From the NCBI GenBank assembly GCA_014529385.2, contig CM043967.1, positions 7,594,501-7,658,500 of the forward strand: 64,000 bases of DNA, given 5' to 3'. A program made the position numbers and the translations under genes. This DNA is from Adiantum capillus-veneris (taxonomy: Eukaryota; Streptophyta; Polypodiopsida; Polypodiales; Pteridaceae). The notes beneath the pieces were generated by a model that searched no databases, was not told the DNA's origin, and saw only the letters and a program-made list of their open reading frames with translations. Below, one piece after another: positions 32,025-43,600 of the stretch. The first letter of the stretch is position 1. The number at the start of each line of letters is the position of its first letter.

Positions 32025-35000
32025 TGTCACCAGGAGGTGTATTTTTCTTGTTGCCTTCTCTAAATATGTACTACATATTTTTATTTATTTTAATTTTTAC
32101 TTGTTTTCCTCGGAACCCTTGAAAAGATGCAAGTGGACATTGCATGGCCAGTGAAACCGGCCCGTAGGGCGGTAGGCGTTGGCTTTCACCCGAAATTCTT
32201 TACTTTATACACACACACAGAGCACTTTGCAAAGAGAACCTGCGATGGGAATTAACACTTAATCACACACACAGCTCGGAAGCTAGAATGCTCCGAGCAG
32301 ACGCAGACAACCTGTAGGCCCCAAAATTGGCGCCCCTTTCGGTATTTCTTTATTCTTTAGGAGGGTAAATTACAAGGTAAGGTCCTGGGAATCCTTCACG
32401 TGTATCCACCTAGATACCATTTGATTTGGCCAAATTTCGGCAGCATAACAGTCCCAAAACTTGCGCGAAACCAATTCCCCTGCTGGAACTCGCTTGCACT
32501 GGCGTATACCCTCTGATTCCTGTCCAAAAACAATAAATTCAGCACGCTATATTTACTGGTTTTTGCCCTGTTTTCAGCCCCAAACAATCCCCTAACTGTC
32601 CTTTGCCAGTGGGGCACGATTCCCAATGATCCTGGCGTCCGTATGGCTGAAAAACAGTGAATTTACAGCGCATACACAGCGCTGATTTTGCACTTGTAAG
32701 GTGAGGTTATGACCCTCACCAGTGCCTGCTTTGGAGCAGCAGTTAGCTACCCCTGTTCCTGCTCAAGGAGGCTCTTGCCTCAGCACAAAAGCATGAACCC
32801 ACACAACTGTACATCAGTCAAATGAGTAGCCCTCTTGTGGGGCATCACATAACTGCACGTAGGGGAGAGAGAGAGCAGTGTGTAGTGTGCAGGGCATCAC
32901 TCCTAGCACCACACTGTACATGAGAGGGAAAGAAAGCACTCCATAGCTCTTAACCTGTGATAGGTTGCAAATAAGGCATCCCCCCAGCATAAATCGAGCG
33001 CCCTCACTTCTGCCCTTGACCTGTAATGCATCTGTGAACAAATAGATGCAAAAAGGAGAAGATTTCCATGGCTGCCAAAACCTGCGTATCGCTGAAAACG
33101 CAGCAAAACAGCCCTGTAAACACGCATCTGATGCCTTCCAATGCTGAAAATGAGCTCCTTGGACCTAGGCAAAGTCATGGGAAGCTCAAAAATGGAGAGA
33201 AATGGCTGAAAATCAGCGTTAACAGCCTCCAAAACTGCTCCAGAAAGTCAGTTACGAGTTCTCTTCTCCCAAACTTGGTAAATTGACCAAAAAGTGCCAC
33301 TTGGCACTCATGCATACAATTTCCCCGCATTGGGTTTCCTGCTTAAAAATCTCTCAACTGGTGCATCAGTTGACTTTGCAGCAGAGTACTAAAATGTTCC
33401 CTTGGTCATACCGAAGGTAATGACGTGAACACATTTCACGGCCCAAAATAGCAGTTCCCTAATTTTTAGGAGATGCTTCCGTCGGGCTCCCGCTGGTCTT
33501 CTGACCATCTATCCTCATTAGGACCGCATCCAAAAGTGCAATGTGGCCCAACTGTCGGATACTTTCTGTTGGTGATCCCACCTTGACTTTATGCCTTTAT
33601 TGAGTTCACTTCCTAGTATCCACCAACTTGCTAAGTGCGACGAGGGGGACCTGTATGATCTTGCTCTGAGCCTAGACATCCTCTTACCATACGGATTCCA
33701 GTGCCGACCAACTTCCCGTCTGCGGGTGAAACTACCGTTCACATTGGCCATACAATGTCCGACCATTTGCAACTTCAAAAAGAGGGTCTCAAAAATTAAA
33801 CAAAAATCATTGGAAAGAAACCAACAACTAAGGTTAGCAGTTGCCACGTCCTCGTGACAGCCAGTGTGAAACAGATACGACCGAACAGGTTTCTCACATC
33901 GGGAGTCTAGGTCGGGTCAGTCTGGGATTGGTCGAGCCAATCAACACTGAATTTTGATGAGTATGGAAGGCTCTGTGTCCCAAAGGAAATCTGGGCCACT
34001 AGGAAAGTCGCAGTGAGTGGGAACTAGGGAGTTAACTCAAAGAGGCAAACTGGACACTTGGCAGAAGGAGAGCAACCTGCAGGACACCTCAGCAAGAGGA
34101 GGCGCCCAAATGAGGCTGGGGGCTGATTTGATCTTCACAAGTGCAATTATAGTGTGTGTGTGAGTAGTGGGTGTAGGTCTACAACTTTAATGGAAAGCTT
34201 GCCTTCTCCTCTGTCTCATGTAGCGCGATGACTTGCTCTCGTGCATCTCTCTCTCCCCTTTGGCACATATGGTAATGGCCCACTAGTTGGGCTACTCAGA
34301 TGAATATGTACAGTTATGAGGGTTTATGCACGTTTGCCAAGGCAAGAGCCTTCTGAACAGGAACCGGATTAGCTAATTGCTAATCCCTCACAGGTACGCA
34401 CAGTTCCATCACGGAAGATTGCGAGTTTGGAGATTTTTCTCGCTTGAAAACTTGTCCAATTCATAAGGGAACTGTCCCATTGCGTGCGGGAGCCCTTGGG
34501 ACGCGCGCAGGCGTGTTCGCTCCGCTAAAAACGATACGAAACAGAGAATTACAGCCTGCTGTGTTTTTCTGCAGGTTTAGGGTTTCGCACCTAAACTACA
34601 AGGGAACACCAAGGGAACTCCGTGAGAGCCTTGGGATGCATGTACAGGGTTTTGGGCACCTGACAACAGAAAAACAGAGAATTACAGCACACTGAATTTC
34701 TGTGACAGCTCATCAGAAAGCTCCTAAATTGCGAGGGAATATGTTCTAGACGGGTGTTTTTGACCTACAAGGGTTTTTGCGCCGTTGTGTTGCTGAAATC
34801 AGGTCAGAAACCTGCGTTTTTCAGCCCTCTCCAGGTTTGGACAGCTTTGTGAGAGTTTAGCCTAAGTGTACGGATCGTCAACTGTTAATTGAATAAAGAA
34901 ATACCGAAAGGGGCGTCAGTTTTGGTGTCTGTCTCGTGTGCGCAGTGACATTCTAGTCGTTGGACGCAATCGTGTTCTCTTTTCTTCCTAGTGCTCAGTG

Positions 35001-35052
35001 TAAAGTTAACAGGTAAATAGTACCACCCTCTACGTTGTACAGGCCGGTTATA
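32025..35052 (+). repeat. 3' LTR of element 3 (family C), split by a solo D LTR
   Basis: LTR sequence occupies 32025-32151 and 33860-35052 (the first GCCAG of the second part is the duplicated target). Together about 1.3 kb, similar to the 5' LTR. It ends GGTTATA and is followed by GCCTC, the element 3 target duplication. The palindrome GGATTAGC-n5-GCTAATCC is at 34366-34386. Confidence 0.9.
32152..33859 (-). repeat. Solo family-D LTR (1708 bp)
   Basis: Runs TGAAACCGG to CGTGACA on this strand, with the duplication GCCAG on both sides (32147-32151 and 33860-33864). The shared CCTTTCGGTATTTCTTTATT block is at 32335-32354. No internal sequence is attached, so it is a solo LTR in minus orientation. 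Confidence 0.92.
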
Positions 35053-35057
35053 GCCTC

Positions 35058-35419
35058 ATGAGCTTTCCGGAAGAGAGTGTGGCCTGCAGGTTGCTCTCCT
35101 TGTGCCATGTGTCCTGTCTGCTTCTTTTGGTTAAATTCCTAGTACCCACCAACTTATAAAGTCTTGGCAAGGGGCCTAAATGACTTTAATTGAGCTTAGC
35201 CACTTCTTTACTATTCAGATTCCAATGGTGATCAATCGAACCTTATCGTGGTTGCCTGGTCGTGACTCTTGTGGGTGAAACTCTCGGCTAACGATCACAT
35301 CACACTGGCCATGCATTATCGGGCATTTGTGATTTTAACAAGAGGGTCCCAAAAATTAAATAAAAATCAAGGGAAAGAAACCTGCAAATATATATATTGG
35401 TTGTCAGAGTCTTGTGACA
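35058..35419 (-). repeat. Family-E LTR, right part
   Basis: Continues the LTR interrupted at 18562. It ends GTCTTGTGACA, that is TGTCACAAGAC on the minus strand. A purine run (AAGGCCCCGTA on the minus strand) lies next to it at 35420-35430, so this is the 3' LTR of a minus-strand element. Confidence 0.7.
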
Positions 35420-36640
35420 TACGGGGCCTTAAATCGCAAACGTCCTCGATTGCATGCCAAATCTACATGCCATAGATGACTTACCATAGCAAGCACCCTT
35501 TTATAATGGCATGTATGCGCAAGAAAGACTGTGAAACATGTGTACAATTTATAATGACTTGATGAGACCTTCATACTTTTGTCAAACAAGGTACACTTCT
35601 ATTGCACTAAATCCTTATGTACATGTGAAAGTGCTAGCTCTATCATCACCCCTCTTTTGAGCACGTGCCAAGCCCTTTGACCTTTGGTCTACTGAAGTCA
35701 TTCGAGTTGGAGAATACGTGAATTGAAAACCAAAAGCTTAAAGGTAAAGCTGCAATACAATTGGTGACTCTCAATTCACTTTCTTCTATCTACTTCGCAT
35801 CCATAGGCGGATAGTTCTTGAACTCCACCAAATACCGTCGTGCAACTTTTCCTTTAACTTTTCTTTCTTTTGGCATGTCCTCAAGAAGACTTGGTTGAGT
35901 CTTCAACTTTCTCTGCTCTTTCCGACTCTTGGGAAGCTTCAGGAGTCACTTTTATAAAGGACCTCTTTGCTGGTATTTTCTTTGACTTACCCCCTTTCAC
36001 ATTCTCGGAACCCATTGTCTTCTCCCTTCAACAAAGCATGACCAGTGTTGGCAACTTCCATAGGTGAGTAAGGGTTGGCCACTTTGTTCCTTATGTAGTA
36101 ATTGGTGAGTCCGTCCTTTAGGCAGCCCACAACAATACTCTCTATTTGCTTTGTCAGTGGCACAAACGTGTAGGAAGTTACTGAGAGCAATGCTTTACAG
36201 AACTTCCGATTGTACTCATCTAAGCTTTTACAAGAAGCCGCATTGAGTCGATGCCAATTTGACATGACATCCGCTTCAAATTCATTTGACAGCCACGCAG
36301 ATGCAAACATTTGCTTGCAGCTTTCTTGACCCTGGATGCCTCTATAAAATTCCCCCATGCATAAGCTATATCAAACTGCCCAATCACCAAGTGAAAATAC
36401 AAGTTCATAATGATGACGATCAACAACTTTCTTTTGTTTAGCTTGAGTCTTCTCAAGAGCAATCTTTATCTTTTTGTATGTTTCATCCATGTCTTGCACA
36501 TACTTGTCTGCCTCAAATATCTTGTTCTTAGTTTGCAAATTGGTTGGGACTTTCTTCCTTCCTTCCTTACCGGTTGATGACCGTGTTATTGTAAGCATAT
36601 TCAACCAATGGGAGATGTTCTTCTTGTTGCTAAATTGGCT
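35420..36640 (-). pseudogene. Scrambled gypsy internal region: integrase, gag, chromodomain
   Basis: On the minus strand from right to left: integrase C-terminal text at 36604-36385 (E-A-D-K-Y-V-Q-D-M-D-E, V-F-S-L-G-D-W), then without a break gag text (F-D-I-A-Y-A-W-G-N-F-I-E-A-S, about 36380-36000) and its Lys/Ser linker (to about 35880), then chromodomain text at about 35860-35740 (K-V-A-R-R-Y-L-V, Y-P-P-M-D-A-K). Gag has thus replaced the GPY/F part of the integrase tail. Frame breaks are present. It belongs with the family-E 3' LTR. Confidence 0.75.
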
Positions 36641-37448
36641 TTATTTGACATAAAAATAATTCTAAATGAATTATTGGATTTATAAGTGAGAGGGTTTTCT
36701 CGCTTAGAACAACAGGAAAATAATTCTAAATGAATTATTGAAATTTAAGTGAGGGTTTTTCTCACTGGAGACATCCGAGTACAGAGTATTCCTAGTGTGT
36801 CATTTAGAGTAATGGCGGGAGCATTGTGAAAGGCAATATCTGTAAGGAAGCCAAGAACGAGTACTTCTGATGCGTCATATGTGTTGTGTTTCGAGCGTCG
36901 AGACTTTGAAGGTAACGATTTTCATGTTATGATCTCTAAGTATTTGTTTGCAGGTGTACTTGCTCTTGGTGAGGGAATAGGAGCAGAGGAAGGCATGAGC
37001 CTCTGCAGAAGAAAAGCGCTCCGAGGAACTAGAGCCAGATCAGCCCAAGGGTTTCGTGCTCGAGTTTGGGACGTAGATCCATGGATTCGAGAGTGGTAGA
37101 CTCTCCAGTTGGGGATCCGAAAGTTGAGATTCCCAAGGTAGGACTCGTGTTCAAGAAAGCAGAGTTATTTTGCAGAAAGAGGTTTTTGGAAACCGAGCCA
37201 GAAGAGAGAGTTGCAGGGATGCTATACCCCGAGTCTGGAAGGTGAGATTCAGAGGCGAGAACCTTGATCCTCGAGGATTTGGAATAAGGAACGGAAGTTC
37301 CTTGGAATAGGGTTTTGCCCTAGGAATAGGAAGCTGAGGCTTGCGGGAACCATCAAGTTTTATTCTAGAACGAACGTGGTAATACGTTCGGTTCAAGTGC
37401 TTGTATGGACTTCTCCTCTGTAATAAAGATACTTTTACGGGGGGGGGG
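36641..37448. other. Unidentified stem-loop-rich block
   Basis: I do not recognise this block. It lies between the scrambled gypsy remnant and a solo family-B LTR. It holds many short perfect inverted repeats: AATAATTC/GAATTATT (36655-36675 and again 36719-36739), AAGTGAG/CTCGCTT (36684-36705), ATCCATGGAT (37077), TTGGGGATC/GATTCCCAA (37109-37136, one G-T), ATCCTCGAGGAT (37267), AAGGAAC/GTTCCTT (37286-37303), CGAACGT/ACGTTCG (37371-37390). It ends AATAAAG...ACGG and a 10-base G run (37439-37448). It could be an LTR or an element end; TGTTGC at 36625 and the AATAAA signal are compatible with that. Confidence 0.45.
36653..36768. repeat. Two direct copies of a double hairpin
   Basis: 36653-36707 and 36717-36768 share AAAATAATTCTAAATGAATT followed by an AAGTGAG...CTC(G/A)CT stem. 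The second stem differs between copies but keeps pairing (G-T in copy 1, A-T in copy 2). Confidence 0.75.
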
Positions 37449-38586
37449 TGTTAGGTGCATCGGAATGAATGTTTGCGCTTTGCTCAAGATGAGTGTTCCG
37501 AATTGTGCTCAAGGTTCCTTTTGTTCTTATGGAAGGGAGAGCCTTCTGTTCTTAATGAGAGAGTGCTATAATCACAAACAAAGTGAACGGACACTGTGCG
37601 TGCAAGTGTATGAGACCGAGATATATAGAGAGAAGAGAGATACGACACCAGAGACGTTGTAAAACCCTCTTCCGAAGGCCCCACTCTCGTCGGCGAGAGT
37701 GGTCTACTATTGATTGCACAAACTGGTACAATGAGGATGCATGTGACTGATGCAAGTCTAGACTGTGTCGACGATGACGACGGTGATGACGAAGTCGACC
37801 TAAGGGCTGAAATCTGCAATCTTGCTACTGCTGTCCAAAAGCGCTATGGGCTGAAATTTGCGACTAGTCCAAAAACGCTGATTTTGGGGGCTGTTTTCTG
37901 TGGGTCTTTGACGCGGAAAATCTGCAGGTTTAGGGCTGAAAACTGAGGTGTCCTTAGGCTGAAAACTGATTGTCTTTCCGGGCTGAATTTGCTACTTCTT
38001 TGGGCTGATCTTGATGGTCTTCTAATGCTGAAAATCGCTGCATGCAAGGGCTGAAATTGGGACCAAAAATGCTAGAGTCTGAAGTTCACAAAAACGCTAG
38101 GCTGAGGTTTTTTGCTGGCGAGGATGTTGATGCAAAAGCGCTATCTGCTGGGATCTTCTGGCGAGGACCTGTTGATGCAAAAACGCCAGGCTATGGTGTT
38201 GACTGAAAACGCTAGGTGGGATGAAAGCTTGGCGATGATACTGGATCAAAAGCGCTAGGGGCTGTGGGTCTTCTGCGATGATCCCTTGATGAGGAAAACG
38301 CCAAGGCTGTGGTTTCTTGCTTGGAGGAGAAAACGCCACCAAGGGGGTTCTTGTTGAGAAGTTGCCTGTTGAGCTTGTGCTCCTGCTGCCTCTTCTGCCA
38401 AATAGTGGTAGCTCTAGTTTGCTTATATACAAACTTAACAAAATTGCCCTACCTACTTTTGTTGGAAAGTCACTTAAATTAATAAGTGAAAAATGCCAAA
38501 AATAGGTTAAATAGGCTAAATGCACTGGAAAAATCCCCTGACTGATTCTGATGGATTCTGATGGGAATGCTTATGATCATGCTGTG
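37449..38586 (-). repeat. Solo family-B LTR, left part (continues 47291-47458)
   Basis: Starts TGTTAGGTGCATCGG and ends, beyond element 4, with ACATGACA at 47458; total about 1306 bp. GGGGG precedes 37449 and follows 47458, a 5-bp duplication, although it lies in a G run so its phase is not certain. No internal sequence is attached. Element 4 splits it at CTGTG (38582-38586). Confidence 0.85.
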
Positions 38587-40063
38587 TGAAACCGGCCTGT
38601 TTGATCCAAAAAGGGCGGTAGACTTTACTTTAAACCTTGATTTAGCTTTCACCCATTATTAGTCGTCTATTTTACCTGTACTTTCAAGACACATCAAAGG
38701 GGAGAGGGATACAGGCTGCTAGATTGCACCTGTATGAGTAGACAGACACCAGATTGGCCCCTAACTTAGGCGCCCCTTTCGGTATTTCTTTATTGTTCAA
38801 AAGAGGGAATAAACGCTGTGGTTCCTACAAGCTGCCCCGCACAAACTCGGCTGAATTTCCACTGTTCCAGCCCGATTTCGGCAGCATAACTGTACTAGAA
38901 CCCTTCACGGTCAGTATTCCCACGCATTGACTGACTTTCCCGACGCATACGGGCACTTTGCAAAACCTGGCGAGAATCTGCAGCACGCTGAATTCTCTGT
39001 TTTCAGCCCTGAAAATGCGCCAGATCGCCTGTACAGCGGTCCCCTTGCGTCCCCGAACCTCTTGGGGGTATTAGGGTCCGTTTAGGGCCAAAACCCTAAA
39101 CCTGCAAAAATACACAGCAGGCTGTAATTCACTGTTTCGGGCTCCGTTTCGCGTGCCGGTCGCATCCCGAGCAAGTCCTCGAGCTCCCGCACCTGTAGGG
39201 CTACTTGCCCTTTGAATCGGACGAGATTTCTGGCGTGAAACCTCTCCGAATTCACCTGTACCTGCGGGGGGATTAGCCGCTAGCTAATCCAGTACCTGTG
39301 CAAGAGGCTCTTGCCTCGGCAATCGCGCATGAACCCACACAACTGTACATTGGTCAAATGAAGAGCCCACTAGAGGGGCATAACATACTGCCAAAGGGGA
39401 GAGAGAGGGCAGTGCGTAGCGTGCAGGGCATCACTCCTGGCACCGCACTGTGCATAAGAGGGAAAGCAAGCACTCCATAGCTCTTAACCTGTGACAGAGA
39501 CTTGCAAAATGAGCCTCCCAACTATAAATCACGTTTTTGCCTTCTCTATAAGTAGTAAACTGGCCTCAGAGTGCCAAGTGTCACTCATTTGTGCATTTTC
39601 CCGCTTTAGACCCTCGGGTCTAAAAATATCTCACCTGCAGCCTCTGTTGACTTGGCCACAGAGTAACAAAATGATCCCCATGTCAAACTGCACGTAATGA
39701 CGCGAAGACATTTTCAGGTCCCAAAATAGCAGTTCCCTAAATTTTAGGAGATGCTTCCATTGTATCAGCCTAGGTCATCCGACCCTCTTTGTACACTGTG
39801 GCCACATCCAGAACTGAAATGTAGCCTCTGTAGCAAAGGATTCCACTTTGGCTAGTCAATGACCCCACTTGGCTAACCATAGTCCTTGTCCAACCTTAGT
39901 GCTCTCTTGCCCTCAGGCCTGGACTCCCTCTGGACAGTTCCACACTAGCTATGCAATGCAGGGCAGTTAGATTTCCCGAGGGGTGTTTCCAAAAAGTGAA
40001 AGTAAATAGATGATAAGAAAGAAATCAACAAAAAGGATAGATAGTAGTCACACGTTGGTGACA
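38587..40063 (-). repeat. 3' LTR of element 4 (1477 bp)
   Basis: TGAAACCGG to GTTGGTGACA on this strand. It is the copy next to the PPT. The differences from the 5' LTR are G at 39390 and T at 40055. Confidence 0.96.
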
Positions 40064-40636
40064 TACCCCCCTCCTGAAATCTCAAACGTCCTCGTTTGCA
40101 TCTATGTCGTACATGCTTACTGTCAAGACTGATGTATTCAACACCTGTCGACACATATACGACACATACATGCTCATTGTCAACCCTGGTGTATTCAACA
40201 CCTCGTCGACTCATGTATTGCCTGCGTGTGAACCCTGTCCCAATGACATAGTGGTAGCTTCGCACTCTGCCATTGTTTTGAGTCACTAACTTTCCAATGA
40301 CAAAATGGTAGCTGCACATTTTGCCACTGTCTTATAGTACACGTTGGATCCCGTAACACTTTCGAGCATACCCAAACCGACAGTTTAAGAATGCAGTTAC
40401 ACATGTACTCTTCAATAGAAGCAATCACTGTATCCTTGACAAACTGACAAGAAATACTCACTTCTATAGCACTAACCAAACTTTTGGACATTCCATAAGA
40501 GCAATTGCCAAACTGACAATCTGTACAGCTCTAACATTCATGTAACAGGTATTTCATTTGAGCTCACTTTAAATACCATGTACATCATTTGTTTCAGAAG
40601 CCATTGTCACACTGACAATCCATGTAGCTTTGAAAC
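40064..40636 (-). other. Element 4 PPT and non-coding tail
   Basis: On the minus strand the purine tract AGGAGGGGGGTA (40064-40075) stands directly before the 3' LTR. The rest is non-coding and includes the same 57-bp direct repeat as element 1 (around 40110-40225). Confidence 0.85.
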
Positions 40637-43600
40637 TCAAGGGGTCAAGGTAGGTTGCAAATCGAAGGCTTCCAGGTAAAGTGATAACACAGTTGGTGAC
40701 TCTGCAAGTTCACCTTCTTCCATCCACTTAGCATCCATTGGTGGATAGTTTCTGAACTTTACCAAGTAACGCCTAGCAACCGTGCCTTTCACTTTCCTTT
40801 CTTTGTGTGCCAAAATCTGTTCAGGGAGCAAGATCTCGTCAAGTTCCTCGACTTCCGGCTGATCTTCAGCTGGCATATCTTCTGGCACATCACCCACATA
40901 GGGTCTGAGAAGACTCACATGAAACGCATTGTGAATCTTCCAACTGTCAGGCAATTTGAGCCTATATGCAACATCACTGATTATGTCGCATACTTGAAAA
41001 GGCCCATAGTAACGCATGCTGAGCTTTGGAAACAGTCTTTCCTTGCCCTTCATCTTCTTTAACCTTGCCTTTTCAAACCGTAGAAGCACCCAATCACCAA
41101 GTGAATATACCACTTCACGACGGTGACGATCAGCTGCTTTCTTTTGCTTTGCCTGAGTCCTTTCTAAGGCCACTTTGACCTTCTTGTACATTTCATCCAT
41201 GTCCTGAACATACTTATCTGCTTCAAATATCTTGTCCTTTGTATGCAGTATGGGAGGAACTTTCTTGCCACCTTCAACTATCTCAAAAGGTGCCTTGCCA
41301 GTTGATGAATGCACTGTATTATTGTATGCATACTCCACCAATGGCAAATACTGCTCCCACTTTCCTTTATGCTCTGACACATAGCACTTCAGCAGATCTA
41401 GGACAGTAGAATTTGCCTCTTCTGACTGCCCATCTGTTTGAGGATGAAATGACGAAGAGAATTTGAGCGTGGTGCCCATATTCTCAAACAAGCCTTTCCA
41501 GAACAAACTAGTCATGCGTGGATCACGGTCGCTAATAATCGACTGTGGCATGCCATGATACTTGAAAATATTGCTCATAAACAAGCGTGCCATCTGATCT
41601 GGCTTTATCTTCTTCCTGACAGGAATAAAATGAGCCTGTTTGCTGAATCTGCAAATAATGGTCCAAATACCATCGTTTCCTGTCTGCGTTCTCGGAAGAT
41701 CAAAGATAAAATCCATAGCAATACTTTCCCATGGTTTATCTGGAATAGGTAGTGGTTGCAATAACCCTGGTGCCTTTTGCCTGTCAAACTTGACCTTTTG
41801 GCATATTAGGCATTCTCGCACAAAGGCATCCACATCTCTTTTCAATGTAGGCCAATAGAAGAATGTCTCAACCGCTTTAACTGTAGCATCGATACCACGA
41901 TGCCCTGCATACGGTGGGACATGACTCTCTTCCATAACTTTGCGTCGCAATGGCTTTGTGACACACAATCTGCCATGCATCATCATGAACCCGTCTTTAA
42001 GAAGATAGTGTTCATGACGTTGTCCATCCATTAGTTGCTCGAAGACCCTTGCAAAATCTTCATCATTTGCATACTGTTCTCTCATATCATCAAGTTCATG
42101 ATGATAAGGAATCGACACAGCTGAAATTTGTGGCTTCCTTGACAAGGCATCAGCCACAACGTTCTTCTTGCCTTCCACATGCACAATCTGAAAATGGAAC
42201 ATGGACAAGATATTTGCCCATCGCATATGCTTCTCAGATAACTTTGTCTGTGTCAAGAAGTATCGCAAGGTCTGATGGTCCGTTTGGACAACAAAGTCTG
42301 CACCTAGCAGGTAGTGTTTCCAACTTAAGAGCGCATGAATCACAGCCAGTAACTCTTTCTCATAGACCTGCATGGTCATCTCTGGCCCTTGCAAAATTCT
42401 GCTCTCATAGGCTACTACCCTGCCATCTTGCATTAGCACTGCACCAATGCTACTACCGCAGGCATCACATTGGACCACAAATGACTTCCTAAGATCTGGC
42501 AACACAATGACTGGATCTGAAGTCATCTTTTCCTTTAAGAGATTAAAAGCTGAAATCTCTTTCTGTGTCCATCTAAAGGTGACTGCCTTCTTTTGAAGAG
42601 CATGTAAAGGTGAAGCAATCTCAGCGAAATTTCGGATAAACCTTCTGTAATAGGAGCATAGTCCCAAAAAGCTTCGGACATCATGCACCGTCTTCAAATT
42701 TGGCCATGACTTGATCGCTTCGACTTTTGCAGGATCCATTCTGACACCATCCTTTGAGACAATGTGTCCCAAAAAGTGAATCTCTTCGAGAAAAAACTCA
42801 CTTTTCTTTGCATTGATGAGCAACCTATGACTGCGTAGCTCTTTGAACACAATGGCCAAGTGATGCCTATGCTCCTCTTCATTCTTTGAGTAGACTATCA
42901 TGTCATCAAAGAATGTACCAACAAACTGCTGGTGTGGACGGAAAATTCTGTCCATCATCCTATTGAACGTAGCAGGAGCATTTGTGAGACCAAAGGGCAT
43001 CACTAAAAATTCGTAGAGGCCAAACGTCGTTCTAAAAGCAGTCTTGTGCACATCCTCTGATCTAATGCGGATCTGATGGTACCCACTCTTTAGATCTATC
43101 CTGCTAAACATAGCTGCTCCTTCTAATTTGTCCATAATATCATCAATTCTAGGTATAGGGAACCTATTCTTGATGGTATTCTTGTTCAGTGCACGGTAGT
43201 CGATGCACATACGCCATGAGCCATCCTTTTTCTGCACCAACAACACTGGAGAACAGAATGGAGATGAACTGGGCTGAATCAGCCCCTTTTCTAACAGCTC
43301 CTGTACTTGGCCCATTATCTCTTTCTGCTGAGCCGCACTAACCCTGTACGGAGGCTTATTTGGTGGGCTACAGCCTGGCACCAAATCTATCGCATGGTCC
43401 TCGGGTCTCTCTGGCGGTAATTGAGACGGTAATGAATCGGAAAAACAGTCACTATACTGTTGTAAAAACATTGACCTTTCTTTATCTAGCACAGATAAAT
43501 TTGATTCATCACAATCTGACACTTCACGTGCAAAAACCAAGTACGCAGAAAGATGCTTTTTCATTACAGAAGTAATAGCAGAAGCTGATACAGTAGGAAT

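Larger units (their letters stand above)
18563..35052 (+). mobile_element. Element 3: family-C Ty3/gypsy element, nested host of four insertions
   Basis: Bounded by a 5-bp target duplication GCCTC (18558-18562 and 35053-35057). Order: 5' LTR 18563-19892, PBS from 19893, gag 19946 onward, family-B structure 21046-26447, rest of gag, protease and part of RT to 28018, solo C LTR 28024-29592, rest of RT, RNase H and integrase to 31715, PPT 32013-32024, 3' LTR 32025-35052 split by a solo D LTR. With the insertions removed it would be an ordinary gypsy element of about 8 kb. It is heavily mutated. Confidence 0.9.

Noticed and set aside
36641-37448. Hammerhead ribozyme of a retrozyme
   Set aside because: I looked for the CTGATGA and CGAAAC core motifs near a GTC site and did not find them together.
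39298-39697. Open frames of 60-68 codons, repeated at 46520-46919 and in reverse at 22330-22729
   Set aside because: They lie inside LTRs and recur only because the LTRs are near-identical; no conserved start context or domain.
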